Below, in pieces: positions 26,179 through 34,536 of a DNA stretch of 64,000 bases. Within the stretch, counting starts at the first letter, position 1. Each line of letters opens with the position of its first letter. Below the pieces are notes generated by a model. The model saw only the letters and a list, made by a program, of their open reading frames with translations. It made no database searches and was not told the DNA's origin. Position numbers and translations under genes: made by a program. The DNA is from Roseiconus nitratireducens. GTDB taxonomy: Bacteria > Planctomycetota > Planctomycetia > Pirellulales > Pirellulaceae. The stretch spans positions 80,477 to 144,476 of the forward strand of contig NZ_VWOX01000017.1 in NCBI RefSeq assembly GCF_008629675.1, written 5' to 3'.

Positions 26179-27426
26179 TCAGCGATCAGCGGGTTGCTTC
26201 AGAGTGGGCAGAGCCGTCTTGATTGCGATCGTGAAAATCATCAGCCCGAAGGCCCAGATGCCGACGGTCACCTTCCATTCAAGTTGGCTAGGAATGTATT
26301 CAACGATCTCGTGCAGCGTGCTAGGCACGAATCCCGGAATGATCAAGCCCATGCCTTTCTCGATCCACGCCCCCACAAACGCCATGCAGCATGCCGCGAT
26401 CAACAACGGACGCCGGCGAAATTGCAGCAAGCCGGGCCACAGGAAAAGCAGCGCCGCCGTAACGTTCAAACCGATTGCCGTCCACGTCCAGGGGACGAGC
26501 GCGGTCTTTCCGTGCAGGCCAAAGAACAGGTATTTCGCGGCGCTGACGTGACTGCCCCCGGTGTAGAATTCGGTGAACAATTCAGATGCGACCATCAACA
26601 GGTTCACCAAAATCGTGACGCGAATGATCTTCGTCAATGTCGCAATTGGTTGGTCCAGGCCACCGACGCCTGCCAGCTTCTTGATCAGAACCATCGCGAC
26701 GATGATGAAGGCGGGCCCGGAGACGAAGGCCGAGGCGAGAAAACGCGGGGCCAGCAGTGCCGTGTTCCAGAACGGCCGTCCGCCCAGACCGCAATACAGG
26801 AACGCGGTGACGGTGTGGATCGAGATTGCCCACACGATTGAGACCATCACGAAGGGGATGTACCACGCCGGATTTGGCTCGCGGCCGAGGAACCGCATGT
26901 AAAGCAAGTAGCCGCAGATGTGCAGATTCAACAGCAGGTAGCCGTTCAAGACGATGACATCCCAGGTCAGCATTGAAATCGGAAAGTTGAACTTGCCAAT
27001 AATCGGAAACAGGTGCCAGAACCGGTCGGGGCGGCCCAGGTCGGCGACGACGAACATCAGACACATCACGATCGCCGCGATCGCCAGCAATTCGCCGATA
27101 ATGACCACGTCGTGCATCTTCCGGTCGTGATACAAGTACGCCGGAATCACCATCATCACACCTCCGGCCGCCAGTCCCACCATGAAAGTGAAGTTGGCAA
27201 TGTAGAGCCCCCAGCTGACCTGATCGGTCATATTCGTCCCGATCATGCCGCCGGCAACTTGGTTCGCCCACGCGTTAGCGCCCACCAGAAACACGGCCGT
27301 CAGCATCGTCATCCAAGCGTAAAACGCGAACGATCCCTCCGTCGCCAACCACAAGGAGCGCCCGATGAACTTGGGATAGCTCGAGACGTGGGATCGATTC
27401 TCCGTCGCTGCGGTGATGCTGCTCAT
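26179..27426 (-). CDS. NrfD/PsrC-family quinol-interacting membrane subunit
   Basis: 415 residues with about ten hydrophobic helices, for example FYAWMTMLTAVFLVGANAWA, LAAGGVMMVIPAYLYH, LAIAAIVMCLMFVVADLGRP and LLIAACCMAFVGAWIEKGMG. ADLGRPDRFWHL and GLYIANFTFMVGLAAGG are typical of NrfD/PsrC/HybB-like subunits, which pass electrons between quinol and an FeS partner. It starts five bases after the FeS subunit stop on the same strand, so the two are translated together. Together with the tetraheme cytochrome it would form a quinol dehydrogenase module facing the periplasm. No NapC or NapH is seen in the window, so it may feed the divergent nitrate reductase (inferred). Confidence 0.9.
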   Translation of the reverse strand: MSSITAATENRSHVSSYPKFIGRSLWLATEGSFAFYAWMTMLTAVFLVGANAWANQVAGGMIGTNMTDQVSWGLYIANFTFMVGLAAGGVMMVIPAYLYHDRKMHDVVIIGELLAIAAIVMCLMFVVADLGRPDRFWHLFPIIGKFNFPISMLTWDVIVLNGYLLLNLHICGYLLYMRFLGREPNPAWYIPFVMVSIVWAISIHTVTAFLYCGLGGRPFWNTALLAPRFLASAFVSGPAFIIVAMVLIKKLAGVGGLDQPIATLTKIIRVTILVNLLMVASELFTEFYTGGSHVSAAKYLFFGLHGKTALVPWTWTAIGLNVTAALLFLWPGLLQFRRRPLLIAACCMAFVGAWIEKGMGLIIPGFVPSTLHEIVEYIPSQLEWKVTVGIWAFGLMIFTIAIKTALPTLKQPADR

Positions 27427-27430
27427 GCGA

Positions 27431-28390
27431 TCAATCGAAGTAGTAAAAGAATGCCGGCTTGGTGCCGAGTTCTTCTTTCAGGATGTAGACGCGTTTGTTT
27501 TCCAGAATCCAACGGATGTTCGAGCTTGGATCAAGAATGTTGCCGAAGACACGGGCACCGGTGGGACACGCTTCCAGGCATGCCGGCAATCTGCCGCGAC
27601 GCGTTCGGTGGAGGCAGTACGTGCATTTCTCGACAACGCCGGTGGGACGGATCCGATTGCTCAAGTAGCTCTGATCGGGATTGACTTCGTCGGCCGGCAC
27701 CTCCGGCTTTTTCCAATTGAAACGGCGGGCGTGATAGGGACAGGCCGCTTCGCAATACCGGCAGCCAATGCACCAGTTGTAGTCCACAACCACAATCCCG
27801 TCTTCTTCTTTCCAGGTCGCCTTGACCGGACAGACGTCGACACACGGCGGCTCGTCACATTGCTGGCACTGGACCGGAAGGTAAAACTTGTCCCCTTTCG
27901 GTACGACGCCTGAATAGGAGGTCGTCCCCTGCTCCATGTCCAGGGTGCCTTTCGGCATTTCCAGCACGCGAATGTATGACTGGTTCGTGTCGCGATCGTG
28001 ATTGTTCTCTTTGTGGCACGCTTCGACACATTTCCCGTTGCCGTTACAAACGCTCAAGTTGATCGCGTAGACAAACTTGGTGCCGGGGATGGGTCGATCA
28101 TCCGCGATCGTGACGTCTGCGTCGTATTCTTCTTTCGCTTCGGCTTCCAATCGAGCCAGGACGCCTTCTTTCTGCTCCGGCGACAGTTCGGTGTAATGTG
28201 TTTGCAGGAACTCGGCCGCCGAAGAATTCTTCGAAGCCTGTCGCAGGGGTGAGACCGCAGCGACGAACGCGCCGGCTCCGAGTGTCGCAAAGGCCCCCTT
28301 CACCGCGGCGCGACGCGAAAAGTTTTCAATAACGGGTAGCGACCGGTTACGCTGGTCCGGGTCGGATGAACCGCTTTCAGTCGTGGTCAT
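27431..28390 (-). CDS. Tat-exported four-cluster ferredoxin subunit
   Basis: 319 residues. The N-terminus carries a Tat signal (SRRAAVKGAFATLGAGAFVA). Four [4Fe-4S] binding sets follow: CNGNGKCVEACH, CQQCDEPPCVDVCP, CIGCRYCEAACP and CTYC...CLEACP. This is the layout of the FeS subunits of PsrB, NrfC and DmsB-type complexes. It would pass electrons between the NrfD subunit and a periplasmic acceptor such as the tetraheme cytochrome. ATG 28390 has AAGGAG ten bases upstream. Its first 14 bases overlap the end of the cytochrome gene, which supports coupled translation. The longer frame upstream is inside the cytochrome gene. Confidence 0.92.
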   Translation of the reverse strand: MTTTESGSSDPDQRNRSLPVIENFSRRAAVKGAFATLGAGAFVAAVSPLRQASKNSSAAEFLQTHYTELSPEQKEGVLARLEAEAKEEYDADVTIADDRPIPGTKFVYAINLSVCNGNGKCVEACHKENNHDRDTNQSYIRVLEMPKGTLDMEQGTTSYSGVVPKGDKFYLPVQCQQCDEPPCVDVCPVKATWKEEDGIVVVDYNWCIGCRYCEAACPYHARRFNWKKPEVPADEVNPDQSYLSNRIRPTGVVEKCTYCLHRTRRGRLPACLEACPTGARVFGNILDPSSNIRWILENKRVYILKEELGTKPAFFYYFD

Positions 28391-29222
28391 GGATGTCAAC
28401 TCCTTGTCGCTCCGGAGCTCCGTGATCGGTTCCCGCAAAGCGATCTTTCGGCTTGAACCCAACGATCATCTTTGGAAAAGCCGGTGAGTGCGGATCGTGG
28501 CAATCGATGCAATTGTTCTTCAACTGTGGGCCCCGCGTCAAATCCCAGTAGCCGTTCATGCCCCCATGAGCACCGTGGGCGAACGCGGTCGCCTGTGGCC
28601 CGTGACACTGAGAGCAAAGATCCATGACGTCTTCATAGGCGACCGATGTGCCGTCCGCCAGGCGAAGTTCATCCGACGCCTCAGGGTGGTGACAGGCGTA
28701 GCACGCGATCTTGCCGTGGCTGAACACCATCCCTTGATGAAATTCATCCAAGGTATCCGCCGAGACGTTCTGAAGATTCGCCTTGCGAACAGCGTGACAG
28801 GTCGAACAGGCCACGCTGCCGGTGCGTCCTTGCGGGTCGACCCCATCCATCTCGATCCGGGGTGGACCGTCTGGTTGACGAACGACGACGCGATACGTCT
28901 CGTCACCCGAAGCGCCCGGTGATCCGCCACCGCCTGATCCTTCGCTGCCTGATCCTTCGCTGCCTGATCCTTCGCTGCCTGATCCTTCGCTGCCTGATCC
29001 TTCGCTGCCTGATCCTTCGCTGCCTGATCCTTCGCTGCCTGATCCTTCGCTGCCTGATCCTTCGCTGCGCAATTCGGTGCGGAGCGTCGGTGAAACTTGA
29101 GATGCATTGCGGGGGCTGCTATGAAGAAGACTCCGGCTTTCGGAGCGGGGTACCTCGATCACCGACACCACCAAAATCACGCAAACGAATCCGGCGAAAA
29201 ACAGAAAGGCGATTCGCGACAT
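28377..29222 (-). CDS. Membrane-anchored tetraheme c-type cytochrome with SEGSG repeat linker
   Basis: 281 residues: one N-terminal membrane helix (IAFLFFAGFVCVILVVSVI) that may stay uncleaved, then a linker with nine exact SEGSG units (residues 53-97), then a heme domain. Four heme sites are visible: CSTCH 139-143, CYACH 174-178, CSQCH 203-207 and CIDCH 238-242. It would carry electrons in the periplasm for the FeS/NrfD pair just downstream. ATG 29222 is preferred because it gives the membrane anchor directly. The gene is divergent from napD across about 110 bases that hold a matched inverted repeat. Confidence 0.88.
   Translation of the reverse strand: MSRIAFLFFAGFVCVILVVSVIEVPRSESRSLLHSSPRNASQVSPTLRTELRSEGSGSEGSGSEGSGSEGSGSEGSGSEGSGSEGSGSEGSGSEGSGGGGSPGASGDETYRVVVRQPDGPPRIEMDGVDPQGRTGSVACSTCHAVRKANLQNVSADTLDEFHQGMVFSHGKIACYACHHPEASDELRLADGTSVAYEDVMDLCSQCHGPQATAFAHGAHGGMNGYWDLTRGPQLKNNCIDCHDPHSPAFPKMIVGFKPKDRFAGTDHGAPERQGVDIHDHD
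28933..29067. repeat. Minisatellite, nine exact copies of a 15-bp unit
   Basis: The unit CCTGATCCTTCGCTG is repeated nine times with no change, inside the cytochrome gene. It keeps the frame (15 bp = 5 residues), so copy changes alter only the linker length. Perfect identity suggests recent expansion. Confidence 0.95.
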
Positions 29223-29237
29223 TGTTTTCTGTCTCAA

Positions 29238-29297
29238 ACGAGGTTTTCCCGACACGCCCCAATATATACATTTGCGTACAGATTCACGAAACCTCGT
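29238..29297. promoter_or_regulatory. Matched inverted repeat in the divergent nap promoter
   Basis: ACGAGGTTT (29238-29246) and AAACCTCGT (29289-29297) are perfect 9-bp inverted copies, 42 bases apart, between the divergent starts. The AT-rich AATATATACA lies between them. This is consistent with one site per promoter for a shared regulator. Confidence 0.5.
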
Positions 29298-29334
29298 CTT
29301 CCTGAATTCCCAGCCTTTTCGGATACCAACCACC

Positions 29335-29610
29335 GTGCCCATCAGCGGACTCGTCATCACCTTTGATTCCGCGGTCCACGACCAACCGGAAGCGATTGAA
29401 TTCCTGCGGCACGTCTCCGAAATTGAGATGGGTCAGGCCGCCGGCAATAAGCTGGCGATTGTGATCGAGTCGAAATCCAAACGACGAGATCAAGAGATCT
29501 GGAATGCGATCCGCGCGTTGACCGGGGTCATTGACTTGGCCGTCGCGCTGGTCGCATTTGATGAAGATAACGAACTCGAGAACAACAATCCAATCAGGAA
29601 CCAGACATGA
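29335..29610 (+). CDS. napD: NapD-type chaperone for nitrate reductase maturation
   Basis: 91 residues beginning at GTG 29335 with PISGLVITFDS, the usual start of NapD. NapD is a small ferredoxin-like-fold cytoplasmic protein that binds the Tat signal of NapA and holds it until the cofactor is loaded. The frame can be extended to a TTG at 29272, but the family N-terminus fits the GTG. The end overlaps the start of napA by four bases (ATGA), so the pair is translationally coupled. An acidic tail (FDEDNELENN) is of no known meaning. The napA position directly after it makes the call secure. Confidence 0.85.
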   Translation: MPISGLVITFDSAVHDQPEAIEFLRHVSEIEMGQAAGNKLAIVIESKSKRRDQEIWNAIRALTGVIDLAVALVAFDEDNELENNNPIRNQT

Positions 29611-32045
29611 TGGATTCCAAACGTCGCCGTTTCTTGAAGTCCGCAGCGATGGCTGCGGCGGGATCGTTGGTCACGAGCAACGGGTCCTTGCCGATCGTTC
29701 ACGCCGATCAAGCCGTTGACGATTTACCCACCGGCGACGGCCTGGTCTGGAACAAGGCCCCCTGTCGATTCTGCGGCACGGGCTGCCATGTGCAAGTCGG
29801 CGTTGAAGCCGGCCGTGTCGTTGCGATTGCCGGCGACAAAGCCGCTGATGTCAATAAAGGCTTATTGTGCGTCAAAGGCTATCACGTCGGCGGCATCTTG
29901 TACGGCAAAGATCGCCTGACGAAGCCGCTGCTTCGCAAACAAGGTAAACTGACCGAGATCGGCTGGGATGAAGCAATCGAAATCATCGCCCAACGCATCT
30001 TGGACTCGCCCGAAACCTTCGCGTTCTACGGCAGCGGGCAATGGACGATTCCCGAAGGCTACGCCGCGCAGAAGTTCATGAAGGGCGGGCTGGGCAACAA
30101 CCACATCGATCCCAACGCCCGCCTGTGCATGGCGTCGGCCGTGACGGGATTTATCGCCACCTACGGCGTCGACGAACCGGCAGGCTGCTACCAGGACCTC
30201 GACGAGTGCGACATTCTGATCACGTGGGGAAACAACCCCGCGGAGATGCATCCGGTGCTGTTCTCGCGCGTCACCGACCGGCGCTCGCGCGGCGAACAGG
30301 TGACGATCATCGACATCGGCACACGGCGTACCCGCACGACCGACGCCGCCAACGAGTATCTGGAAATGAAGCCGCACGGCGACGTCGCAATCGCCTTGGG
30401 CATCATGCACTTGCTGATCGAAAACGACAATTACGACAAGTCATTCGTCGAAAAGCACTGCAATTTCCGCGGAGCGGAGGCGGTGAAACCGACATTGCAG
30501 GGCGAACAGATCAGCGAAACCGAGTTCCGCAAACGAATTGCCAAGTACACGCCGGGGCACGTCGAGCAGCTTTCCGGAATCCCGGCCGATAAGATTCGGA
30601 TGCTGGCTGACCTTTTTGGCAATCCTGGCATCCGCATCACGAGCTTGTGGTGCATGGGAATGAATCAACACACGATGGGCACGGCGATTAATTCGCTCGT
30701 CCACGGGGTGCATTTATTGTCCGGTCATTTTGGCCGTCCCGGAGACGCGCCGACCAGCCTCACTGGCCAGCCTTCGGCGTGCGGAACGGTTCGCGAGGTA
30801 GGCACACTCGCGCACGCGCTACCCGGGGGGCGGTTGGTCGCCAAGCCAGAGCATCGCCAACAATGTGAAGGCTATTGGAACCTGAAGCCCGGCAGCATCA
30901 ATGAGACGCCCGGCTACCACACGGTGAAGATGTTTGAACAATTCACCAAGCCGACTTCCGAAGGCGGCGACATCACGACCCTGTTCGTGCAAGTCACCAA
31001 TCCCGGCCAAACCCTTCCGAATCTCAATGCGCTTTTCAATGACAAGAAGAACCTGGAAGACAAGTTCCTGATCGTCAGCGAAGTCTACCCGACCGCCACG
31101 ACGCAACTCGCCGACTTGATTCTTCCGGCCGCCATGTGGGTCGAAAAGAACGGAGTGTTCGGCAACAGTGAACGACGCACCCAGCAGTGGTTCAAGATGG
31201 TCGATCCCCCTGGGGAAGCTCGTGACGATTGCTGGATGACAATTGCCGTTGCCCACAAGTTGTTCGAGATGGGCCACGAGGGAATGAGAGATCAGGACGG
31301 CGAGTTTATCTTTGCGGTCAAAGATGACGAGGGAAACGAAATCCCGATTTGGGAGTTCGAGCACTATTACGACACCAATGTTGATAAGCATCTGTTTGAG
31401 GAGTACCGTCAGTTCACCACGATGAAACATAAAAACCTCGCCCCCTACGACGAATACGTCAAGGCTCGAGGGTTGCGCTGGCCCGTGGTGGAACAGGACG
31501 ACGGCTCTTGGCGAGAAACACGGTTTCGCTTTGCCGCGTTCGACGATCCGTTTGTCAGCGAAGGTCAAGACTTTGATTTTTACCATTCCTCAACCGAAGA
31601 CGGACGCGCGCAAATCTGGTTCCACGATTACGCCCCGCCGCCGGAACAGCCTGACGACGAATTCCCGTACTGGCTGTGCACCGGACGTGTTCTGGAACAT
31701 TGGCACACCGGCACAATGACGCGGCGACTGGCTCCCCTGAATCGAGCCATGCCGACGGCCTACGTGGAAATGCATGCGGACGACGCCAAAGCCGCCAATA
31801 TTCGCCAAGGTGAAACGGTCTTGATCGAGTCACGCCGCGGAAGCTGCGAATTGCCGGTTTGGATCGACGGCCGCGGACGTCCGCCGCGGGGGACAATCTT
31901 TGTTCCGTTCTTCGATGAAACAAAACTCATCAACCGTTGCACGCTGGAACTCCATGACCCCTTCAGCAAACAGCCCGATTACAAGAAGTGTGCGGCTCGG
32001 GTGGTGAAGATGGCTGCCAAGAGCGTGGCGGAGGTGCAGCAATGA
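29607..32045 (+). CDS. napA: Periplasmic nitrate reductase, molybdopterin catalytic subunit
   Basis: 812 residues. The Tat signal is KRRRFLKSAAMAAAGSL. The [4Fe-4S] set is Cys53, Cys56, Cys60 (CRFCGTGC) and Cys88 (LLCVKG). The Mo-coordinating Cys is in ARLCMASAV, as in NapA. The bis-MGD-binding signatures ITWGNNPAEMHPVL and GMNQHTMGTAINSLVHGVHL follow. The enzyme reduces nitrate to nitrite in the periplasm, taking electrons from a NapB-type cytochrome. The start is one of two adjacent ATG codons (29607 or 29610). The gene overlaps napD at its start and the NapB-like gene at its end, both by ATGA-type overlaps, so it sits in a tight operon. Confidence 0.96.
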   Translation: MMDSKRRRFLKSAAMAAAGSLVTSNGSLPIVHADQAVDDLPTGDGLVWNKAPCRFCGTGCHVQVGVEAGRVVAIAGDKAADVNKGLLCVKGYHVGGILYGKDRLTKPLLRKQGKLTEIGWDEAIEIIAQRILDSPETFAFYGSGQWTIPEGYAAQKFMKGGLGNNHIDPNARLCMASAVTGFIATYGVDEPAGCYQDLDECDILITWGNNPAEMHPVLFSRVTDRRSRGEQVTIIDIGTRRTRTTDAANEYLEMKPHGDVAIALGIMHLLIENDNYDKSFVEKHCNFRGAEAVKPTLQGEQISETEFRKRIAKYTPGHVEQLSGIPADKIRMLADLFGNPGIRITSLWCMGMNQHTMGTAINSLVHGVHLLSGHFGRPGDAPTSLTGQPSACGTVREVGTLAHALPGGRLVAKPEHRQQCEGYWNLKPGSINETPGYHTVKMFEQFTKPTSEGGDITTLFVQVTNPGQTLPNLNALFNDKKNLEDKFLIVSEVYPTATTQLADLILPAAMWVEKNGVFGNSERRTQQWFKMVDPPGEARDDCWMTIAVAHKLFEMGHEGMRDQDGEFIFAVKDDEGNEIPIWEFEHYYDTNVDKHLFEEYRQFTTMKHKNLAPYDEYVKARGLRWPVVEQDDGSWRETRFRFAAFDDPFVSEGQDFDFYHSSTEDGRAQIWFHDYAPPPEQPDDEFPYWLCTGRVLEHWHTGTMTRRLAPLNRAMPTAYVEMHADDAKAANIRQGETVLIESRRGSCELPVWIDGRGRPPRGTIFVPFFDETKLINRCTLELHDPFSKQPDYKKCAARVVKMAAKSVAEVQQ

Positions 32046-32845
32046 TCCAGCGGTGGGCACCCATCTTCTTTTCCTGCGTGATCGCGGTCGCGGTGATCGG
32101 TTATTTCGTTGGCATCATGGATGGGGTGCCGCAACCGGACGGCATGGACCAGACGGCGTTGGTTGCAAAGTTCGACAAACGGGCAATCGAAGCGAACCCC
32201 AAGTTGATCCCCGCGGTGACCTACGCTGAAATTGCCAGCACTTCGATGGGGCCAACCAAAACGTGGCAAGCCGTACCGCAAACGCTACCGCAGCCCGTTT
32301 ACGATCTGTACGCTAAGATCGAACCCAGCGAAAAGGAAAAGGAGGCGTCGAGCAAGTTGCGAGCCTCGCGTCGAGCTTTCAACGGCGCACCACCGATCAT
32401 TCCCCACCCGGTTGAGAACACGACCGACGCGGCTTGCTACGCGTGTCATCATCACGGCGTCAAGATGGCTGGCCTGAAAGCAAGCGTGATGTCACATCCC
32501 TTCTTGGGGAATTGCGTTCAGTGCCACGCCCCGATGGCGCCCGCGCCGTTCCAAAATGTCGATGCTTCGGTCGACTCCGATTTCGTCGGAATCCCCGCAC
32601 CTCAGGAGGGCGAGCGAGCCTACCCGGGCGCGCCGCCGACCATCCCCCATTCGCGATGGATGCGCGAGAACTGCCACGCATGCCACGGAGGCCCCTACGG
32701 TTGGGCCGGCCTGGAGTCGACTCACCCTTGGCGGACCAACTGCACCCAGTGCCACGCGCCGTCGGCGATCCTCGACCAGATGCCAACAACTGATGCGGTG
32801 CCAATGCTGCCACCGCTGGAGGTTGCAACGAAAAAAGGGCGTTGA
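32042..32845 (+). CDS. napB: NapB-like electron-transfer subunit with duplicated diheme module
   Basis: 267 residues with an N-terminal membrane helix or signal (WAPIFFSCVIAVAVIGYFVG). Two similar modules follow. Each has an IPH, a CxxCH, an (S/T)HP and a second CxxCH: module one with His122, CYACH 132-136, His152 and CVQCH 158-162; module two with His203, CHACH 211-215, His228 and CTQCH 234-238. Ordinary NapB has one such diheme unit and about 150 residues, so this is about twice as large, with four hemes. Position directly after napA (ATGA overlap) gives the role: electron donor to NapA. The duplicate may extend the electron path to the membrane side. Confidence 0.85.
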   Translation: MIQRWAPIFFSCVIAVAVIGYFVGIMDGVPQPDGMDQTALVAKFDKRAIEANPKLIPAVTYAEIASTSMGPTKTWQAVPQTLPQPVYDLYAKIEPSEKEKEASSKLRASRRAFNGAPPIIPHPVENTTDAACYACHHHGVKMAGLKASVMSHPFLGNCVQCHAPMAPAPFQNVDASVDSDFVGIPAPQEGERAYPGAPPTIPHSRWMRENCHACHGGPYGWAGLESTHPWRTNCTQCHAPSAILDQMPTTDAVPMLPPLEVATKKGR

Positions 32846-32846
32846 T

Positions 32847-33656
32847 TTGAAAAACTCTCCCGCAAGCCGCCCCGCTGCAGAGCAAAAGGAAGCGTGGAAT
32901 TCCTCCTCGCCTCGACACATCCTTGCCCGGGCTATCCGCCTTGTCGTCATCGCGCTATCCCGTCGATTTCGGGCGCGACCGACTTCGGCCAGTCGCAGAG
33001 ATCTGTTGCAGGCTCGCCTGTGGAAGCTCATCCCTCCGTCACGTTATCCACCGCTTGTCACGCGTCTGCCACTTTCGAACCGTGAAGAACCGCCGCGGCA
33101 AAAACCACTGACCATTGCCGGCATCAGCATCGAACCGGTCCCGCCGACCGACCTGGGCAGCAAGCCAGTCGCCCGATCCGTTCCGGTGCATCGCCCGCCC
33201 GGCGCTATCGATGAATTTCAGTTTCTTGCCGGCTGCACCCGATGTGGCGACTGCATCAATGCCTGCCCCTACGATGCGATCACCAAGGCCCCCGACCGCC
33301 TGGGAAACATCGCGGGCACACCGGTCATTGTGGCGGACTCTTCGGCTTGCCGGATGTGTCACGACTTTCCCTGCATCGCTTCCTGTGGGCCTGGTGTGTT
33401 GATTGATTCCATCGCGCCGATCATGGGAACCGCTCGGGTGACCGAACATCTTTGCCTGGCCCATCACCACACCACGTGCACCGTTTGCAGTGAGCGCTGC
33501 CCCGTGGACGATGCTATCATGGTCGTGGATGGCAAGCCGACGGTGAATGAGGATCACTGCACAGGCTGTGGTGTCTGTCGCTACGTCTGCCCGGCTCCCG
33601 AAAACGCCATTTTGTTGATGCCCGCGTTCCGACGCCCTGGATTGCCTCACGCATGA
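32847..33656 (+). CDS. NapF/NapG-like polyferredoxin
   Basis: 269 residues with an unusual TTG start two bases after the NapB-like stop, chosen because the open frame upstream is inside that gene. After a basic N-terminal part (RLVVIALSRRFRARP) come FeS sets CTRCGDCINACP, CRMCHDFPCIASC, CTVCSERCP and CTGCGVCRYVCP, enough for about four [4Fe-4S] clusters. This fits the NapF/NapG ferredoxin group of nap operons. No clear Tat motif is seen, so it may be cytoplasmic (NapF-like, cofactor maturation) rather than an exported quinol-route NapG. The end overlaps the next gene by ATGA. Confidence 0.8.
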   Translation: MKNSPASRPAAEQKEAWNSSSPRHILARAIRLVVIALSRRFRARPTSASRRDLLQARLWKLIPPSRYPPLVTRLPLSNREEPPRQKPLTIAGISIEPVPPTDLGSKPVARSVPVHRPPGAIDEFQFLAGCTRCGDCINACPYDAITKAPDRLGNIAGTPVIVADSSACRMCHDFPCIASCGPGVLIDSIAPIMGTARVTEHLCLAHHHTTCTVCSERCPVDDAIMVVDGKPTVNEDHCTGCGVCRYVCPAPENAILLMPAFRRPGLPHA

Positions 33657-33985
33657 ACCTCGAGAAACTCAATCTGGACAACCTTGATCTCAACAAATCC
33701 CTTCCGGAGATCCTTCAAGCGGAGTGGTCAAAAGACCAAGTGCTGCAGCTGTTCGACGATTTGCGTGACGGGGCAATCGTTGAACATGTCCAACTGAGAT
33801 CAAGCAACACCGACGGAGCCGTCAAGCTTGCCGGAGCCAAACGCGCCTTTTTCGCCGGTGAAGCCCACGCGATTCAGATCCGCTATGTCTTTGAAAATGA
33901 AACCTGGTGCGACACGATCATGCCAGGTGATCCCACCACGAAGATTATTCGCAACCGAATACCAACGGGCGACTCTCCGGATTGA
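33653..33985 (+). CDS. Small protein of unknown function in the nap operon
   Basis: 110 residues. The start overlaps the stop of the polyferredoxin (ATGA), so it is translated with the nap genes. No signal peptide, membrane segment or metal motif is seen. The N-terminus is a leucine/asparagine series (LEKLNLDNLDLNKSL), followed by a mixed alpha/beta region (DGAVKLAGAKRAFFAGEA, then IQIRYVFENETWCDTIMPGD). The family is not recognised. Position suggests a cytoplasmic accessory role in nitrate reductase assembly or regulation, but nothing in the sequence proves this. Confidence 0.7.
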   Translation: MNLEKLNLDNLDLNKSLPEILQAEWSKDQVLQLFDDLRDGAIVEHVQLRSSNTDGAVKLAGAKRAFFAGEAHAIQIRYVFENETWCDTIMPGDPTTKIIRNRIPTGDSPD

Positions 33986-34242
33986 GCCACACGGCCAGCT
34001 CGGCACGGAAAGATTCGCTTGCTTTTTGGCTTGCCCACGCCGCGTGAGACATACATTCGGGAGCAGGAAATGTGGTTCGAGCTAGTTTTTACTGCATTGC
34101 CCGCCACCCCCTCGAGCCATCCCGGATCCGGTTTGCGTAGTTCGAGGCCCTCATGCAGCGACAGATTCTCTAGCGATACCAAGTCCCATCCGTCCCAGAT
34201 CTGATCGCCACCTTACTCATCGCGTCCGATGCGGAGGAATCC

Positions 34243-34536
34243 ATGATTCGATATCTGACCTTGATAACTCTTACGGACCAAGGTGTTCGCGACATCGGCG
34301 ATTCGGTCCAACGCGCCTCGGTGTTTGCTGAATCCGTCCGCAACGCTGGAGGCAAGCTGCTCTCACAAACATGGACCGTGGGGCAGTACGACGGTTGTGT
34401 CGTTTTTGAAGCACCAGACGAGTTGACCGGAGCCTCCCTGCTTCTCAATCTTGAAAAGGGTGGAAACGTGCGGACGCTTTCGATGCGATGCTACGACCGT
34501 CAAGAATTCGAACAGATTTTGCAGGTGAGTCCGTGA
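34243..34536 (+). CDS. GYD-domain protein
   Basis: 97 residues matching the GYD family: an N-terminal strand with YLTLITLTDQGVRDIGDS, the central LLSQTWTVGQYDGCVVFEAP carrying a GQYD in place of GxYD, and a C-terminal FEQILQ helix. GYD proteins are small ferredoxin-like-fold proteins, often oligomeric, with no settled function. A ribosome-binding site GGAGG lies about eight bases upstream of ATG 34243. A 257-base gap separates it from the nap operon, so it has its own promoter or is loosely linked. It overlaps the following cupin gene (GTGA). Confidence 0.82.
   Translation: MIRYLTLITLTDQGVRDIGDSVQRASVFAESVRNAGGKLLSQTWTVGQYDGCVVFEAPDELTGASLLLNLEKGGNVRTLSMRCYDRQEFEQILQVSP

Noticed and set aside
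28933..29067. CRISPR-like direct repeats
   Set aside because: The 15-bp units are contiguous with no spacers and lie in frame inside a cytochrome gene.
30819..31586. 255-residue minus-strand frame in napA
   Set aside because: Shadow of the conserved NapA frame; hydrophobic mix without domains.
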